A stretch of DNA of 64,000 bases, taken from Nocardia sp. NBC_01503. Its GTDB lineage: Bacteria > Actinomycetota > Actinomycetes > Mycobacteriales > Mycobacteriaceae. A program made the position numbers and the translations under genes. The stretch covers positions 6,758,001-6,822,000 of the forward strand of contig NZ_CP109596.1 in NCBI RefSeq assembly GCF_036327755.1. The letters run 5' to 3'. The notes under the pieces were generated by a model. That model saw nothing but the letters and a program-made list of their open reading frames with translations, was not told the DNA's origin and ran no database searches. Positions 26,092 through 32,914 of this stretch are shown here, one piece after another. Numbering within the stretch: position 1 is the stretch's first letter; the number at the start of each line of letters is the position of its first letter.

Positions 26092-26108
26092 TGTGTCGAG
26101 AGGGGGAC
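26092..26108 (+). repeat. tRNA-side attachment repeat of left island
   Basis: Copy of the 17-bp repeat that covers the tRNA-Leu 3' end (acceptor strand and part of the T arm) plus 2 nt beyond it. Confidence 0.65.
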
Positions 26109-26176
26109 TTGAACCCCCACGCCCCTAAGGGCACTAGCACCTCAAGCTAGCGCGTCTGCCATTCCGCCACCCCGAC
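26094..26176 (-). tRNA. tRNA-Leu (anticodon GAG), left copy
   Basis: 83-nt class II tRNA on the minus strand. Acceptor GTCGGGG pairs with TCTCGAC followed by discriminator A; the anticodon stem-loop is CTAGC-TTGAGGT-GCTAG with anticodon GAG; a long variable arm is present and the T arm contains GGTTCAAGTCC. CCA is not encoded. It shares most of its sequence with the tRNA at 30537. Its 3' end is part of the 17-bp direct repeat. Confidence 0.95.
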
Positions 26177-26248
26177 TCGGTGTGCTCGACAACAGTAACC
26201 GAGGTGTGGTCGAAAACGGAAATCGGCTGGTACGGGCGGGTTTCCGAG

Positions 26249-26566
26249 CTACTTCTTGATGAAGATGCCCGCCAGGTCGGCGTTCTTGATGGGGGTGTCG
26301 GCATTGGACTGGATCTGACAGAGGGTCTGCACCGAGGCCATGCCGATATCGACATTGGTGCCGGACGGCTCGTTCGAGGTGTTGGTCTGCTGCTTGATGA
26401 ACTTGGTGATGGTGATGCGCTGAGTGTCGGCATCCTGCTTGAGGTAATCGCTGCACTTGGTGTCGCCGCCCTGGTTAACGGCGGTTTTGATCTCGCTACA
26501 ACCGGACAACAGGGTGACGGCGCACGCGGCGGCGGCGAGGCCGACGCTCCAACGCATGGTTTTCAT
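26249..26566 (-). CDS. Small putative lipoprotein
   Basis: 105-residue exported protein. The signal sequence MKTMRWSVGLAAAACAVTLL ends in the lipobox LLSGC (Cys23), so it should be lipidated and surface-anchored. The mature part has two further cysteines (C38 in DTKCSDYLKQ, C83 in QTLCQIQS) that could form a disulfide, an arrangement reminiscent of HdeA-like small proteins, though I cannot assign it. A longer frame to 26896 exists but the signal peptide fixes the start at 26566. Confidence 0.8.
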   Translation of the reverse strand: MKTMRWSVGLAAAACAVTLLSGCSEIKTAVNQGGDTKCSDYLKQDADTQRITITKFIKQQTNTSNEPSGTNVDIGMASVQTLCQIQSNADTPIKNADLAGIFIKK

Positions 26567-26693
26567 GCGCGTCACTGTAGAACGGCGCGATCGTCCGGCA
26601 ATCCGGGCGGGACCCTGATATCCACCCAAGATGGTGTGATTTACGTCACAAAACACCGGGCATTTTGTCGGTGCTCGATGGCATGCTCGGGTC

Positions 26694-28979
26694 ATGTCCG
26701 CTGCCTCCGCCGAAACGATCCGGGTCCTCGGCGCCCGCGAGCACAATCTGCGCAATATCTCCCTGGAGATCCCCAAGAACAAGATCACCGTCTTCACCGG
26801 CGTCTCCGGATCGGGCAAGTCCTCGATCGTCTTCGACACCATCGCCATCGAATCCCAGCGCCAGCTGTACGCCACCTTTCCGGCGTTCATCCTCAACTTC
26901 CTGCCGCGCTACGAACGGCCGCATGCGGAGGCCATCGAGAATCTGACCGCGCCGGTGATCATCGACCAGAAGGCCGTCGGCGGCGGACCACGCTCGACGG
27001 TCGGGACCATGACCGATATCTACGCGCTCATTCGGGCGCTGTTCGCGCGGTTCGGATCGCCGTCGACCGGGCTGGTCTACGACTACTCGTTCAATACCCC
27101 GCAGGGCATGTGCACCGAGTGCGACGGACTCGGGATGACGATCACCGCCGACCCCGACAAACTCGTGGACCGCTCGAAATCCTTGAACGAGGGCGCGATT
27201 CTGCTGCCCGGATACGCTGTGGGCAGCGGAGATTGGCAGCTCTACGGGAATTCCGGCCGCTTCGACCTGGACAAGAGGCTCGCCGACTACAGCGACGCGG
27301 AATGGCACGATCTGCTGCACGGCACCGGCGGCAAAGTGGATCTGACCTTCAACAAGGGCACCTGGAAGGCGAATTACGAAGGGCTGGCGGATAAGTTCAC
27401 CCGGTCACGGCTCAAGCGGGACACCTCCGGACTGTCGGAGAAGACGCGGGAGCAGATTCAGAGATTCCTCACCGAGGGCGTCTGTCCGGCCTGTCACGGT
27501 GCCCGGCTCAATGCGAAAGCCTTGGCCACCAAGATCAATGGACGCAATATCGCCGAATGGACGGCATTGCAGATCACCGATCTGATCGAGGTGCTGGGCG
27601 AGATCACCGATCCGGCGGCGCTCGGGCTGGCCGAGGCGAGCCGGATAGCGCTGGGGCGGGTCGCCGATATCGGGCTCGGCTATCTGAGTCTGGATCGACC
27701 CACCGCCACACTGTCGGGCGGTGAGGGCCAGCGGTTGAAGATGATCAAGCATCTGGGCAGCACGCTGGTCGGGATGACCTACATCTTCGACGAGCCCAGC
27801 GTCGGACTGCATCCGCGTGATGTCGGGCGGCTCAATCGCATGCTGGAGGCCTTGCGGGACAAGGGCAATACCGTGCTCGTGGTCGAGCATGATCCCGATG
27901 TCATCCAGATCGCGGACCATATCGTCGATGTCGGTCCACGGGCCGGAGCGCACGGCGGGGAGATCATGTTCACCGGCAGCTTCGCCGAGCTGCGGGTGGC
28001 GCGGACGCTCACCGGGCAGGGGCTGCGGCGGCCGTTCGCGGTCAAAACGGCATTCCGTGCATCGAACGGGGAACTGCGCGTGGAGAATGCGAACGCGCAC
28101 AATTTGAAGGATGTCTCGGTCGGGGTGCCGACCGGGATTCTCACCGCGATCACCGGTGTCGCCGGATCCGGGAAGAGCAGTCTCATCCGCGATGAATTCA
28201 TGGCGCGGTATCCGGAGTCGGTGTTCGTGGATCAGTCGGCCATCGCGGCCTCCTCACGCTCCACGCCCGCGACCTACCTCGGGCTGATGGATCCGATCCG
28301 CAAACTCTTCGCCAAGGCCACCGGGAAGCCGCCGAGCCTGTTCAGCTTCAACTCCGATGGCGCGTGCGCCGAATGCGGTGGGCGCGGGGTGATCATCACC
28401 GAGATCGCGTATATGGATCCGGTCACCACGCATTGCGAATCCTGTGACGGGCGGCGGTTCTCCGATGAGGTGCTCGCACTTCACCTGCGCGGCAAGTCGA
28501 TTGCCGATGTGCTGGAGTTGTCAGCGGAGGGGGCCGTGGAATTCTTCCCCGAAAAAGCACTGAATGCCAAGTTGCGCACCATGAATGAGGTCGGACTCGA
28601 TTATCTGAGCCTCGGACAGGCGATGAGTACGCTCTCCGGCGGTGAGCGGCAGCGCATCAAACTCGCCACGCAATTGCAGCACAGCGGCACGGTGTACGTA
28701 CTCGACGAACCCACCACCGGACTGCATATGTCCGATGTGGACACGCTGCTGCGGTTGCTGGACGGGCTGGTCGAGCGCGGCAATACCGTCGTGGTGATCG
28801 AGCACAATCTCGATGTGGTCGCGCACGCCGACTGGGTGATCGACCTGGGCCCGGACGGCGGTAAGAACGGCGGCGAGATCGTATTCACCGGTACGCCGGC
28901 CGAACTGCTTCGGCATCCGGAGTCGCTGACCGGCGAGTACCTGCGGCGCTATCGGGACGGTGCCGCTATTCGAGGGTAG
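26694..28979 (+). CDS. UvrA paralogue / DrrC-like ABC ATPase without partner
   Basis: 761-residue UvrA-like protein, shorter than true UvrA (about 950). Two ATPase halves are seen: Walker A TGVSGSGKSSIVFDTIA and TGVAGSGKSSLIRDEF; signatures ATLSGGEGQRLKMIKHLG and STLSGGERQRIKLATQL; Walker B TYIFDEPSVGLHPRD and VYVLDEPTTGLHMSD. Zinc-finger cysteines CTECDG, CPACHG, CAECGG and CESCDG are present. The UvrB-binding region is reduced. Such class II UvrA proteins include DrrC and confer resistance to DNA-intercalating drugs or act in repair. No biosynthetic gene for an intercalator is adjacent. Confidence 0.9.
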   Translation: MSAASAETIRVLGAREHNLRNISLEIPKNKITVFTGVSGSGKSSIVFDTIAIESQRQLYATFPAFILNFLPRYERPHAEAIENLTAPVIIDQKAVGGGPRSTVGTMTDIYALIRALFARFGSPSTGLVYDYSFNTPQGMCTECDGLGMTITADPDKLVDRSKSLNEGAILLPGYAVGSGDWQLYGNSGRFDLDKRLADYSDAEWHDLLHGTGGKVDLTFNKGTWKANYEGLADKFTRSRLKRDTSGLSEKTREQIQRFLTEGVCPACHGARLNAKALATKINGRNIAEWTALQITDLIEVLGEITDPAALGLAEASRIALGRVADIGLGYLSLDRPTATLSGGEGQRLKMIKHLGSTLVGMTYIFDEPSVGLHPRDVGRLNRMLEALRDKGNTVLVVEHDPDVIQIADHIVDVGPRAGAHGGEIMFTGSFAELRVARTLTGQGLRRPFAVKTAFRASNGELRVENANAHNLKDVSVGVPTGILTAITGVAGSGKSSLIRDEFMARYPESVFVDQSAIAASSRSTPATYLGLMDPIRKLFAKATGKPPSLFSFNSDGACAECGGRGVIITEIAYMDPVTTHCESCDGRRFSDEVLALHLRGKSIADVLELSAEGAVEFFPEKALNAKLRTMNEVGLDYLSLGQAMSTLSGGERQRIKLATQLQHSGTVYVLDEPTTGLHMSDVDTLLRLLDGLVERGNTVVVIEHNLDVVAHADWVIDLGPDGGKNGGEIVFTGTPAELLRHPESLTGEYLRRYRDGAAIRG

Positions 28980-29817
28980 GCACTCGCTGCGGATATGCCT
29001 CGACTGCCAGCGCATCGCGCCAGAGGGCGGCCTCGGCGGGATTGCCCCGCCGTTCGAGGACCTCGGCGAGCCCGGCCATGGCGCGGGTATCGCCGTGTTC
29101 GGCGGCGATGCGCCACCAGTACTCGGCCTCGGCGAGTTGGCCCAGTCGCAGCAACATGACGGCCAGGTCGTAGGCGGCGGCGAAATGTCCCAAATCGGCT
29201 GCCTGTCGCCATAATTGGCAGGCTTGCCGACCGTCGCCGCGCTGCTGCATGGCCACGCCGAGGTCGTACAGCGCCGCGGTGTAGAGCCCGGCATCGGCGG
29301 GCGGAATCGGGTCGGGCGGGGTAGGCGCGGTGGCGAATTCGACCACGAGTTCGGTGAAGTCCGGGGGTCCTACGCCGGTGCTGCAGTGCAGCACCAGGCA
29401 GGATCTCTCGCGGGTGATGAGCATGCCGTAATTGCCCGACCAGGACACCACATCGCCGAAGTCGTCCACCCAGACCGGAGTGAGCGTGATGGCGGCATCG
29501 GATCCGGTGGGGCATATGCGTAGTTCGATACCGCCGGACATGACATCGGACCAGACGTCAACCCCACTCAACTTCCGGTCGTTCAAGAGCACGTGACCGC
29601 CCTCCACGGCCAGTCCCATACCGAGTGCGCGGACCCCGCGCCGGGGTTGAGCGGTGCGCATTCGGAGCGTCACGGTGGTGGGGGAGCCGCCGATGCGCTG
29701 CGAATGCAGGGGGTAGACCTTCGCGCCGTTCCAGGTCAGCGGCTCGGCGCTGTCGTATCGGAGCACCGGTGGCGGTTCGGTGGTCTCCCACACGGCGTAC
29801 TGATACAAGCTTGTCAT
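28966..29817 (-). CDS. Hypothetical protein with C-terminal Sel1/TPR-like repeats
   Basis: 283-residue protein in two parts. The N-terminal ~170 residues (MTSLYQYAVWETTEPPPVLR onward) are beta-rich and unassigned. The C-terminal ~100 contain helical repeats DLGVAMQQRGDGRQACQLWR, DLAVMLLRLGQLAEAEYWWR and GLAEVLERRGNPAEAALWRD, typical of Sel1-like or TPR scaffolds. No signal peptide. It overlaps the convergent UvrA-like gene by 14 bp. Function unknown; a protein-interaction role is inferred from the repeats. Confidence 0.75.
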   Translation of the reverse strand: MTSLYQYAVWETTEPPPVLRYDSAEPLTWNGAKVYPLHSQRIGGSPTTVTLRMRTAQPRRGVRALGMGLAVEGGHVLLNDRKLSGVDVWSDVMSGGIELRICPTGSDAAITLTPVWVDDFGDVVSWSGNYGMLITRERSCLVLHCSTGVGPPDFTELVVEFATAPTPPDPIPPADAGLYTAALYDLGVAMQQRGDGRQACQLWRQAADLGHFAAAYDLAVMLLRLGQLAEAEYWWRIAAEHGDTRAMAGLAEVLERRGNPAEAALWRDALAVEAYPQRVPTLE

Positions 29818-30066
29818 CTGCCCCGCCCTTCCCGGTCCGTACGCGATTTCGGGCCCACCGTAACTCCGATCGCGGCCGATGAGCGGCGTATTTGCCAGTT
29901 GTCTGCCACAGCAAACTCCTGGACAATTGACCTGCGTATCCGGCCCTTTTCAGCAGGTCGCTCGACGTGTTGCGCCGAAACACGCGGTGTGTCGTACCGG
30001 TTGCGGGCCTGGCGTCATGTTTACTCGACGCCGACGTACCAGCGAACGAGTGAAAGGTAAGGACAT

Positions 30067-30381
30067 ATGGCTCTGCCCACCATGACCCCCGAACAACGCT
30101 CCGAGGCGCTGGCCAAAGCCGCCGCGGTGCGCAAGGCCCGCTCGGAGTTGATCGCGCAGGTCAAGCAGGGATCGGTCAGTCTGGCGGAGGTTCTCAAGCG
30201 CGCAGACAACGAAGATCTGGTCAAGAAGACGAAGGTTGCGGCCGTGATCAAGGCGCTCCCGGGAATCGGCCCCGTCAAGGCCGCCAAGTTGATGGATGAA
30301 GCGGAAATCCCGGCCGATCGTCGTATCGGTGGCCTGGGTTCACGCCAGCGCGCGGCACTGCTGGAGGCGTTGAGCGCCTGA
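30067..30381 (+). CDS. mihF: Integration host factor, actinobacterial type (mIHF)
   Basis: 104-residue nucleoid protein with the mIHF helix-two-turn-helix fold: LPTMTPEQRSEALAKAAAVR, KQGSVSLAEVLKRADNEDL, KVAAVIKALPGIGPVKAAKL and RIGGLGSRQRAALLEALSA. mIHF bends DNA and is required for phage L5-type integration in mycobacteria. Several conserved stretches differ from the housekeeping mIHF I recall, so this could be a second paralogue. It has an AAAGG ribosome binding site, and is the last protein gene before the second tRNA-Leu. Confidence 0.9.
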   Translation: MALPTMTPEQRSEALAKAAAVRKARSELIAQVKQGSVSLAEVLKRADNEDLVKKTKVAAVIKALPGIGPVKAAKLMDEAEIPADRRIGGLGSRQRAALLEALSA

Positions 30382-30536
30382 GTTTCGGGGGGTCGCCTGC
30401 CGGGTCGAACTCGGGCCCGGAGGCAACCGCTCCCCACCGTTTCGAGGTCTCCTTCACTCAGCAAGGCCCAGGTGAAGACCCGATTGGGGCGATTTGGTCC
30501 AAACGGTGACATCCGATAACCTTGCTGAGCACACCG

Positions 30537-30621
30537 GTCCGGGTGGCGGAATGGCAGACGCGCTAGCTTGAGGTGCTAGTGCCCGTATTAGGGCGTGGGG
30601 GTTCAAGTCCCCCTCCGGACA
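30537..30621 (+). tRNA. tRNA-Leu (anticodon GAG), right copy
   Basis: 85-nt class II tRNA. Acceptor GTCCGGG pairs with TCCGGAC plus discriminator A; anticodon stem-loop CTAGC-TTGAGGT-GCTAG gives GAG; T arm GGTTCAAGTCC. It differs from the inverted copy at 26094-26176 mainly in the acceptor stem and variable arm. Its 3' end is repeated at 36326-36339. Confidence 0.95.
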
Positions 30622-30623
30622 CA
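30610..30623 (+). repeat. tRNA-side attachment repeat of right island
   Basis: CCCCTCCGGACACA covers the 3' acceptor strand of tRNA-Leu plus 2 nt, and matches 36326-36339 exactly in the same orientation. Confidence 0.6.
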
Positions 30624-30633
30624 GACACTACGC

Positions 30634-30675
30634 ACACGGGTGGTCGTGGAGAAGCTTCTCCACGACCACCCGTGT
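30634..30675 (+). terminator. Terminator downstream of right tRNA-Leu
   Basis: A 42-bp perfect palindrome with 21-bp arms centred on AAGCTT (30652-30657), followed by TTTTC. It begins 13 nt past the tRNA 3' end. Confidence 0.85.
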
Positions 30676-30690
30676 TTTCGTGGTTATAGG

Positions 30691-30765
30691 TCAGAGTTGC
30701 CGATACACCTCGAGCTTGTCGTTCGGATCGGCGTATTTCAGGATCGCCACCAGCCCGCCGCGGGA
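30691..30765 (-). pseudogene. Recombinase C-terminal remnant next to tRNA-Leu (right)
   Basis: Minus-strand stretch reading SRGGLVAILKYADPNDKLEV then YRQL and stop. It matches the C-terminal pattern of serine recombinases and is similar to the remnant at 25956-26060. It abuts the arsC stop codon and points at the tRNA 3' end, the mirror image of the left island. Confidence 0.5.
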
Positions 30766-30767
30766 TT

Positions 30768-31433
30768 TCACCGGACAGGAACATCGAGTTCGGTGAGCAG
30801 GTGCCGGACTTTGTTCTCGATCTGGTCGCGGATCGGGCGCACCGCGACGACGTCCGCACCGGCCGGATCGGGGAGGATCCATTCCTCGTAGCGACGGCCG
30901 GGGTAGACCGGGCAGGCATCGCCGCATCCCATGGTGATGACGACGTCGGCGGCCCGCACAATCTCCTCGGTCCACGGTTTCGGGAATTCGCCGGAGATGT
31001 CGATGCCGACCTCGGCCATGGCGGCGATCGCGGCCGGGTTGATCTCGGTGCCGGGTTCGGAGCCGCCCGACCAGACGACAGCCTGGTCCCCGGCGAGTTG
31101 GGTAAACCAGCCCAGAGCCATTTGAGAGCGGCCCGCGTTGTGGGTGCACAGGAACAGCACTGTGGGCTTGCCGTCGGTGATCTTGCCTTCGACGCGGGCC
31201 AGCGCCCGCAGGCGCTGCCGGGCGAACCGCTCGGCGAGTAGCGGTAGGAAATTGATAACCGTTGCGCGCCCGGCGAATTGGTCGTAGGAGGAGTGCAGGA
31301 ACCGTTCGATGGTCTCGACACCGAAAGTGGTGGCGAACTCCTCCTGCAGCCGGGTGGCGGCAGTCCTGAGCGCTAACTTCTGATCGATGGTGAGGTCCGT
31401 ACGCTGATAGTCCGTGACGGGTGATTCAGCCAT
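30768..31433 (-). CDS. arsC: Arsenate reductase, two-domain mycothiol-type ArsC
   Basis: 221-residue protein with an N-terminal three-helix domain (ATRLQEEFATTFGVETIERF) and a C-terminal low-molecular-weight phosphatase fold. The P-loop is TVLFLCTHNAGRSQMALGWF with the Cx5R signature; further motifs are VVWSGGSEPGTEINP, DISGEFPKPWTEEIV and ADVVITMGCGDACP. This layout matches corynebacterial ArsC1'-type reductases that use mycothiol and mycoredoxin to reduce arsenate. It is downstream of the ArsR-phosphatase gene on the same strand (44-bp gap), so probably arsenite-inducible. Confidence 0.9.
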   Translation of the reverse strand: MAESPVTDYQRTDLTIDQKLALRTAATRLQEEFATTFGVETIERFLHSSYDQFAGRATVINFLPLLAERFARQRLRALARVEGKITDGKPTVLFLCTHNAGRSQMALGWFTQLAGDQAVVWSGGSEPGTEINPAAIAAMAEVGIDISGEFPKPWTEEIVRAADVVITMGCGDACPVYPGRRYEEWILPDPAGADVVAVRPIRDQIENKVRHLLTELDVPVR

Positions 31434-31477
31434 GACGAGCTCCGATGTTCTTGTTCAGAGAATGGGTGGGACGGAAT

Positions 31478-32176
31478 TCAGGTGTGCGCGTCGTCGGCCG
31501 CGAAGGGTTCGACCGCGGCCGCAATGCGGTCGATGCGGTCGGCAATGAGCTCGAGTGCGTTGTCGAACGCCTCGTCGGTGCCCGCCGCGACCGGGTCGGG
31601 TATCGACCAATGCAGGCGTTCGATACCCGAGGGCAATTCCTCGTGGGCGTTGTCGCAGACCGCAATGACGAGGTCGCCGGAGTGCAGCAGCCCGTCGACG
31701 CCTCGAGGTCGGCTCGGTCGCATCGGGATCCGGTGCCGACGCGCCGTGGCCACCGCCCCCGGATGTACTCGTTCGGCCGGATGGGTGCCCGCCGAGATTG
31801 CCGGGACCGTACTGCGTTGTACCCAGGCAGCCGCCGCGAGCTGCGAACGCGCGGTGTTACGACTGCACACGAATACGACCCTGGCCGCCGAATACATGCT
31901 GTGCGGCAACAGTTTTCCCCCGAATCCGGGTACAAGCCGCAGGTAACTGCGTCGACGATCGCCCTCGGATCTGCCGCGTTCCACCATTCCGACGCGTTCG
32001 AGCGCCTTCAGGTGATGAGCCATCAGGTTCGTCGGAATCGACAGCAGTCCACACAGCTCCGAGGACGACATGTCGCCGCCGGTCAGCGCGTCCACGATAC
32101 GAAGTCGGGTGGCATCGGCCAGCGCGGCGTGCACTTCGGCACGCCGCTCCACACTCCATGATTGCTCAGTACTCAT
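31478..32176 (-). CDS. ArsR-family repressor fused to low-molecular-weight phosphatase/ArsC-like domain
   Basis: 232-residue fusion. The N-terminal ArsR winged helix (residues about 8-95) reads ERRAEVHAALADATRLRIVD, SSSELCGLLSIPTNLMAHHL and RVGMVERGRSEGDRRRSYLR. The C-terminal LMW-PTPase domain has VVFVCSRNTARSQLAAAAWV (Cx5R intact) and WSIPDPVAAGTDEAFDNA. One chain may both sense arsenic and reduce arsenate or dephosphorylate. The start at 32176 lies just inside an imperfect operator; it is divergent from the acetyltransferase gene, and arsC follows. Confidence 0.88.
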   Translation of the reverse strand: MSTEQSWSVERRAEVHAALADATRLRIVDALTGGDMSSSELCGLLSIPTNLMAHHLKALERVGMVERGRSEGDRRRSYLRLVPGFGGKLLPHSMYSAARVVFVCSRNTARSQLAAAAWVQRSTVPAISAGTHPAERVHPGAVATARRHRIPMRPSRPRGVDGLLHSGDLVIAVCDNAHEELPSGIERLHWSIPDPVAAGTDEAFDNALELIADRIDRIAAAVEPFAADDAHT

Positions 32177-32199
32177 TGACTCAATAATCACTGAGTAAT
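32177..32199. promoter_or_regulatory. Probable ArsR operator
   Basis: Imperfect dyad TTgACTCA-N8-TGAGTAA between the divergent ArsR-fusion and acetyltransferase genes, AT-rich as is typical of ArsR boxes. Confidence 0.6.
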
Positions 32200-32281
32200 A
32201 CGGCGGGTGTCAAGCAGGAGCACGAAACGAAGGAACCCTTCGCATGACAATCCCGGCCTCCCACACGCCGCCGACGCGGTC

Positions 32282-32911
32282 ATGGGTGTCCTCCTCCCAC
32301 CCCAGCCGTGCTGCCCCGACGACGTATCTGTCCGCGCCCTGACCGACACCGACTGGGACGCCGTGCGCCGCATCTACAACGAGGGAATCGCCACGCGCAA
32401 CGCCACTTTCGAGACCGAGGTCCCCACCCGGAAGGACCTCGACGCGAAATGGCTTGCCGAACACCGTTGGGTTGCCGAAGTCGTCGGCTGGGCCGCGCTC
32501 TCACCCGTCTCCACTCGCGACTGCTACCGCGGAGTCGCCGAAGCCTCGGTCTACGTCGCCGACGGTATGCGCGGTCGCGGTGTCGGCAAGGCCCTCGTCC
32601 GCACCCAGGTCATCACCGCCGACCAGGCCGGCCTGCGGACCCTGCAGACCCCGATCTTCCCGAGCACCGGGCCAGCATCGCCCTGCACCACGCCACAGGA
32701 TTCCGCACCGTCGGCGTCCGCGAACGCATCGCCCAACTCGACGGCGACTGGCGCGACACCGTCTTCCTCGAACGCCGACGCCCCGCTTGCCGACTCAGCC
32801 CCTCATCCCCTGGCCGCCGCGGCAGAGCCGGAGTGGGGCGCGTATTTCCGCGACCATATGCCCCTCACCGACAGCTACTGGAATTCGGTGACCGTCATCG
32901 AAAACAGTTGA
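32282..32911 (+). pseudogene. ArsN2/phosphinothricin-type GNAT acetyltransferase, frameshifted
   Basis: The first part reads VSVRALTDTDWDAVRRIYNE, GIATRNATFETEVPTRKDLD and RGRGVGKALV, a GNAT acetyltransferase of the phosphinothricin/ArsN type found in arsenic operons. After TLQTPIFP (about 32660) the frame breaks, and the expected continuation EHRASIALHHATGFRTVGVR, ERIAQLDGDWRDTVFLERR lies in the neighbouring frame, so one base is missing. The unshifted frame continues to 32911 with a low-complexity tail. An N-terminal CC pair (PPQPCCPDD) precedes the domain. Either a true pseudogene or a sequencing error. Confidence 0.75.
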
Positions 32912-32914
32912 TGG

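Larger units (their letters stand above)
24693..26108. mobile_element. Putative decayed integrative island at tRNA-Leu (left island)
   Basis: Segment bounded by a 17-bp direct repeat TGTGTCGAGAGGGGGAC (24693-24709 and 26092-26108). The right copy contains the 3' end of the tRNA-Leu gene; the left copy is the expected second attachment site. Contents are a Uma2 endonuclease, unidentified coding fragments and a recombinase-like C-terminal remnant beside the tRNA. There is no intact integrase. Island status is inferred from repeat, tRNA and remnant together. Confidence 0.6.
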
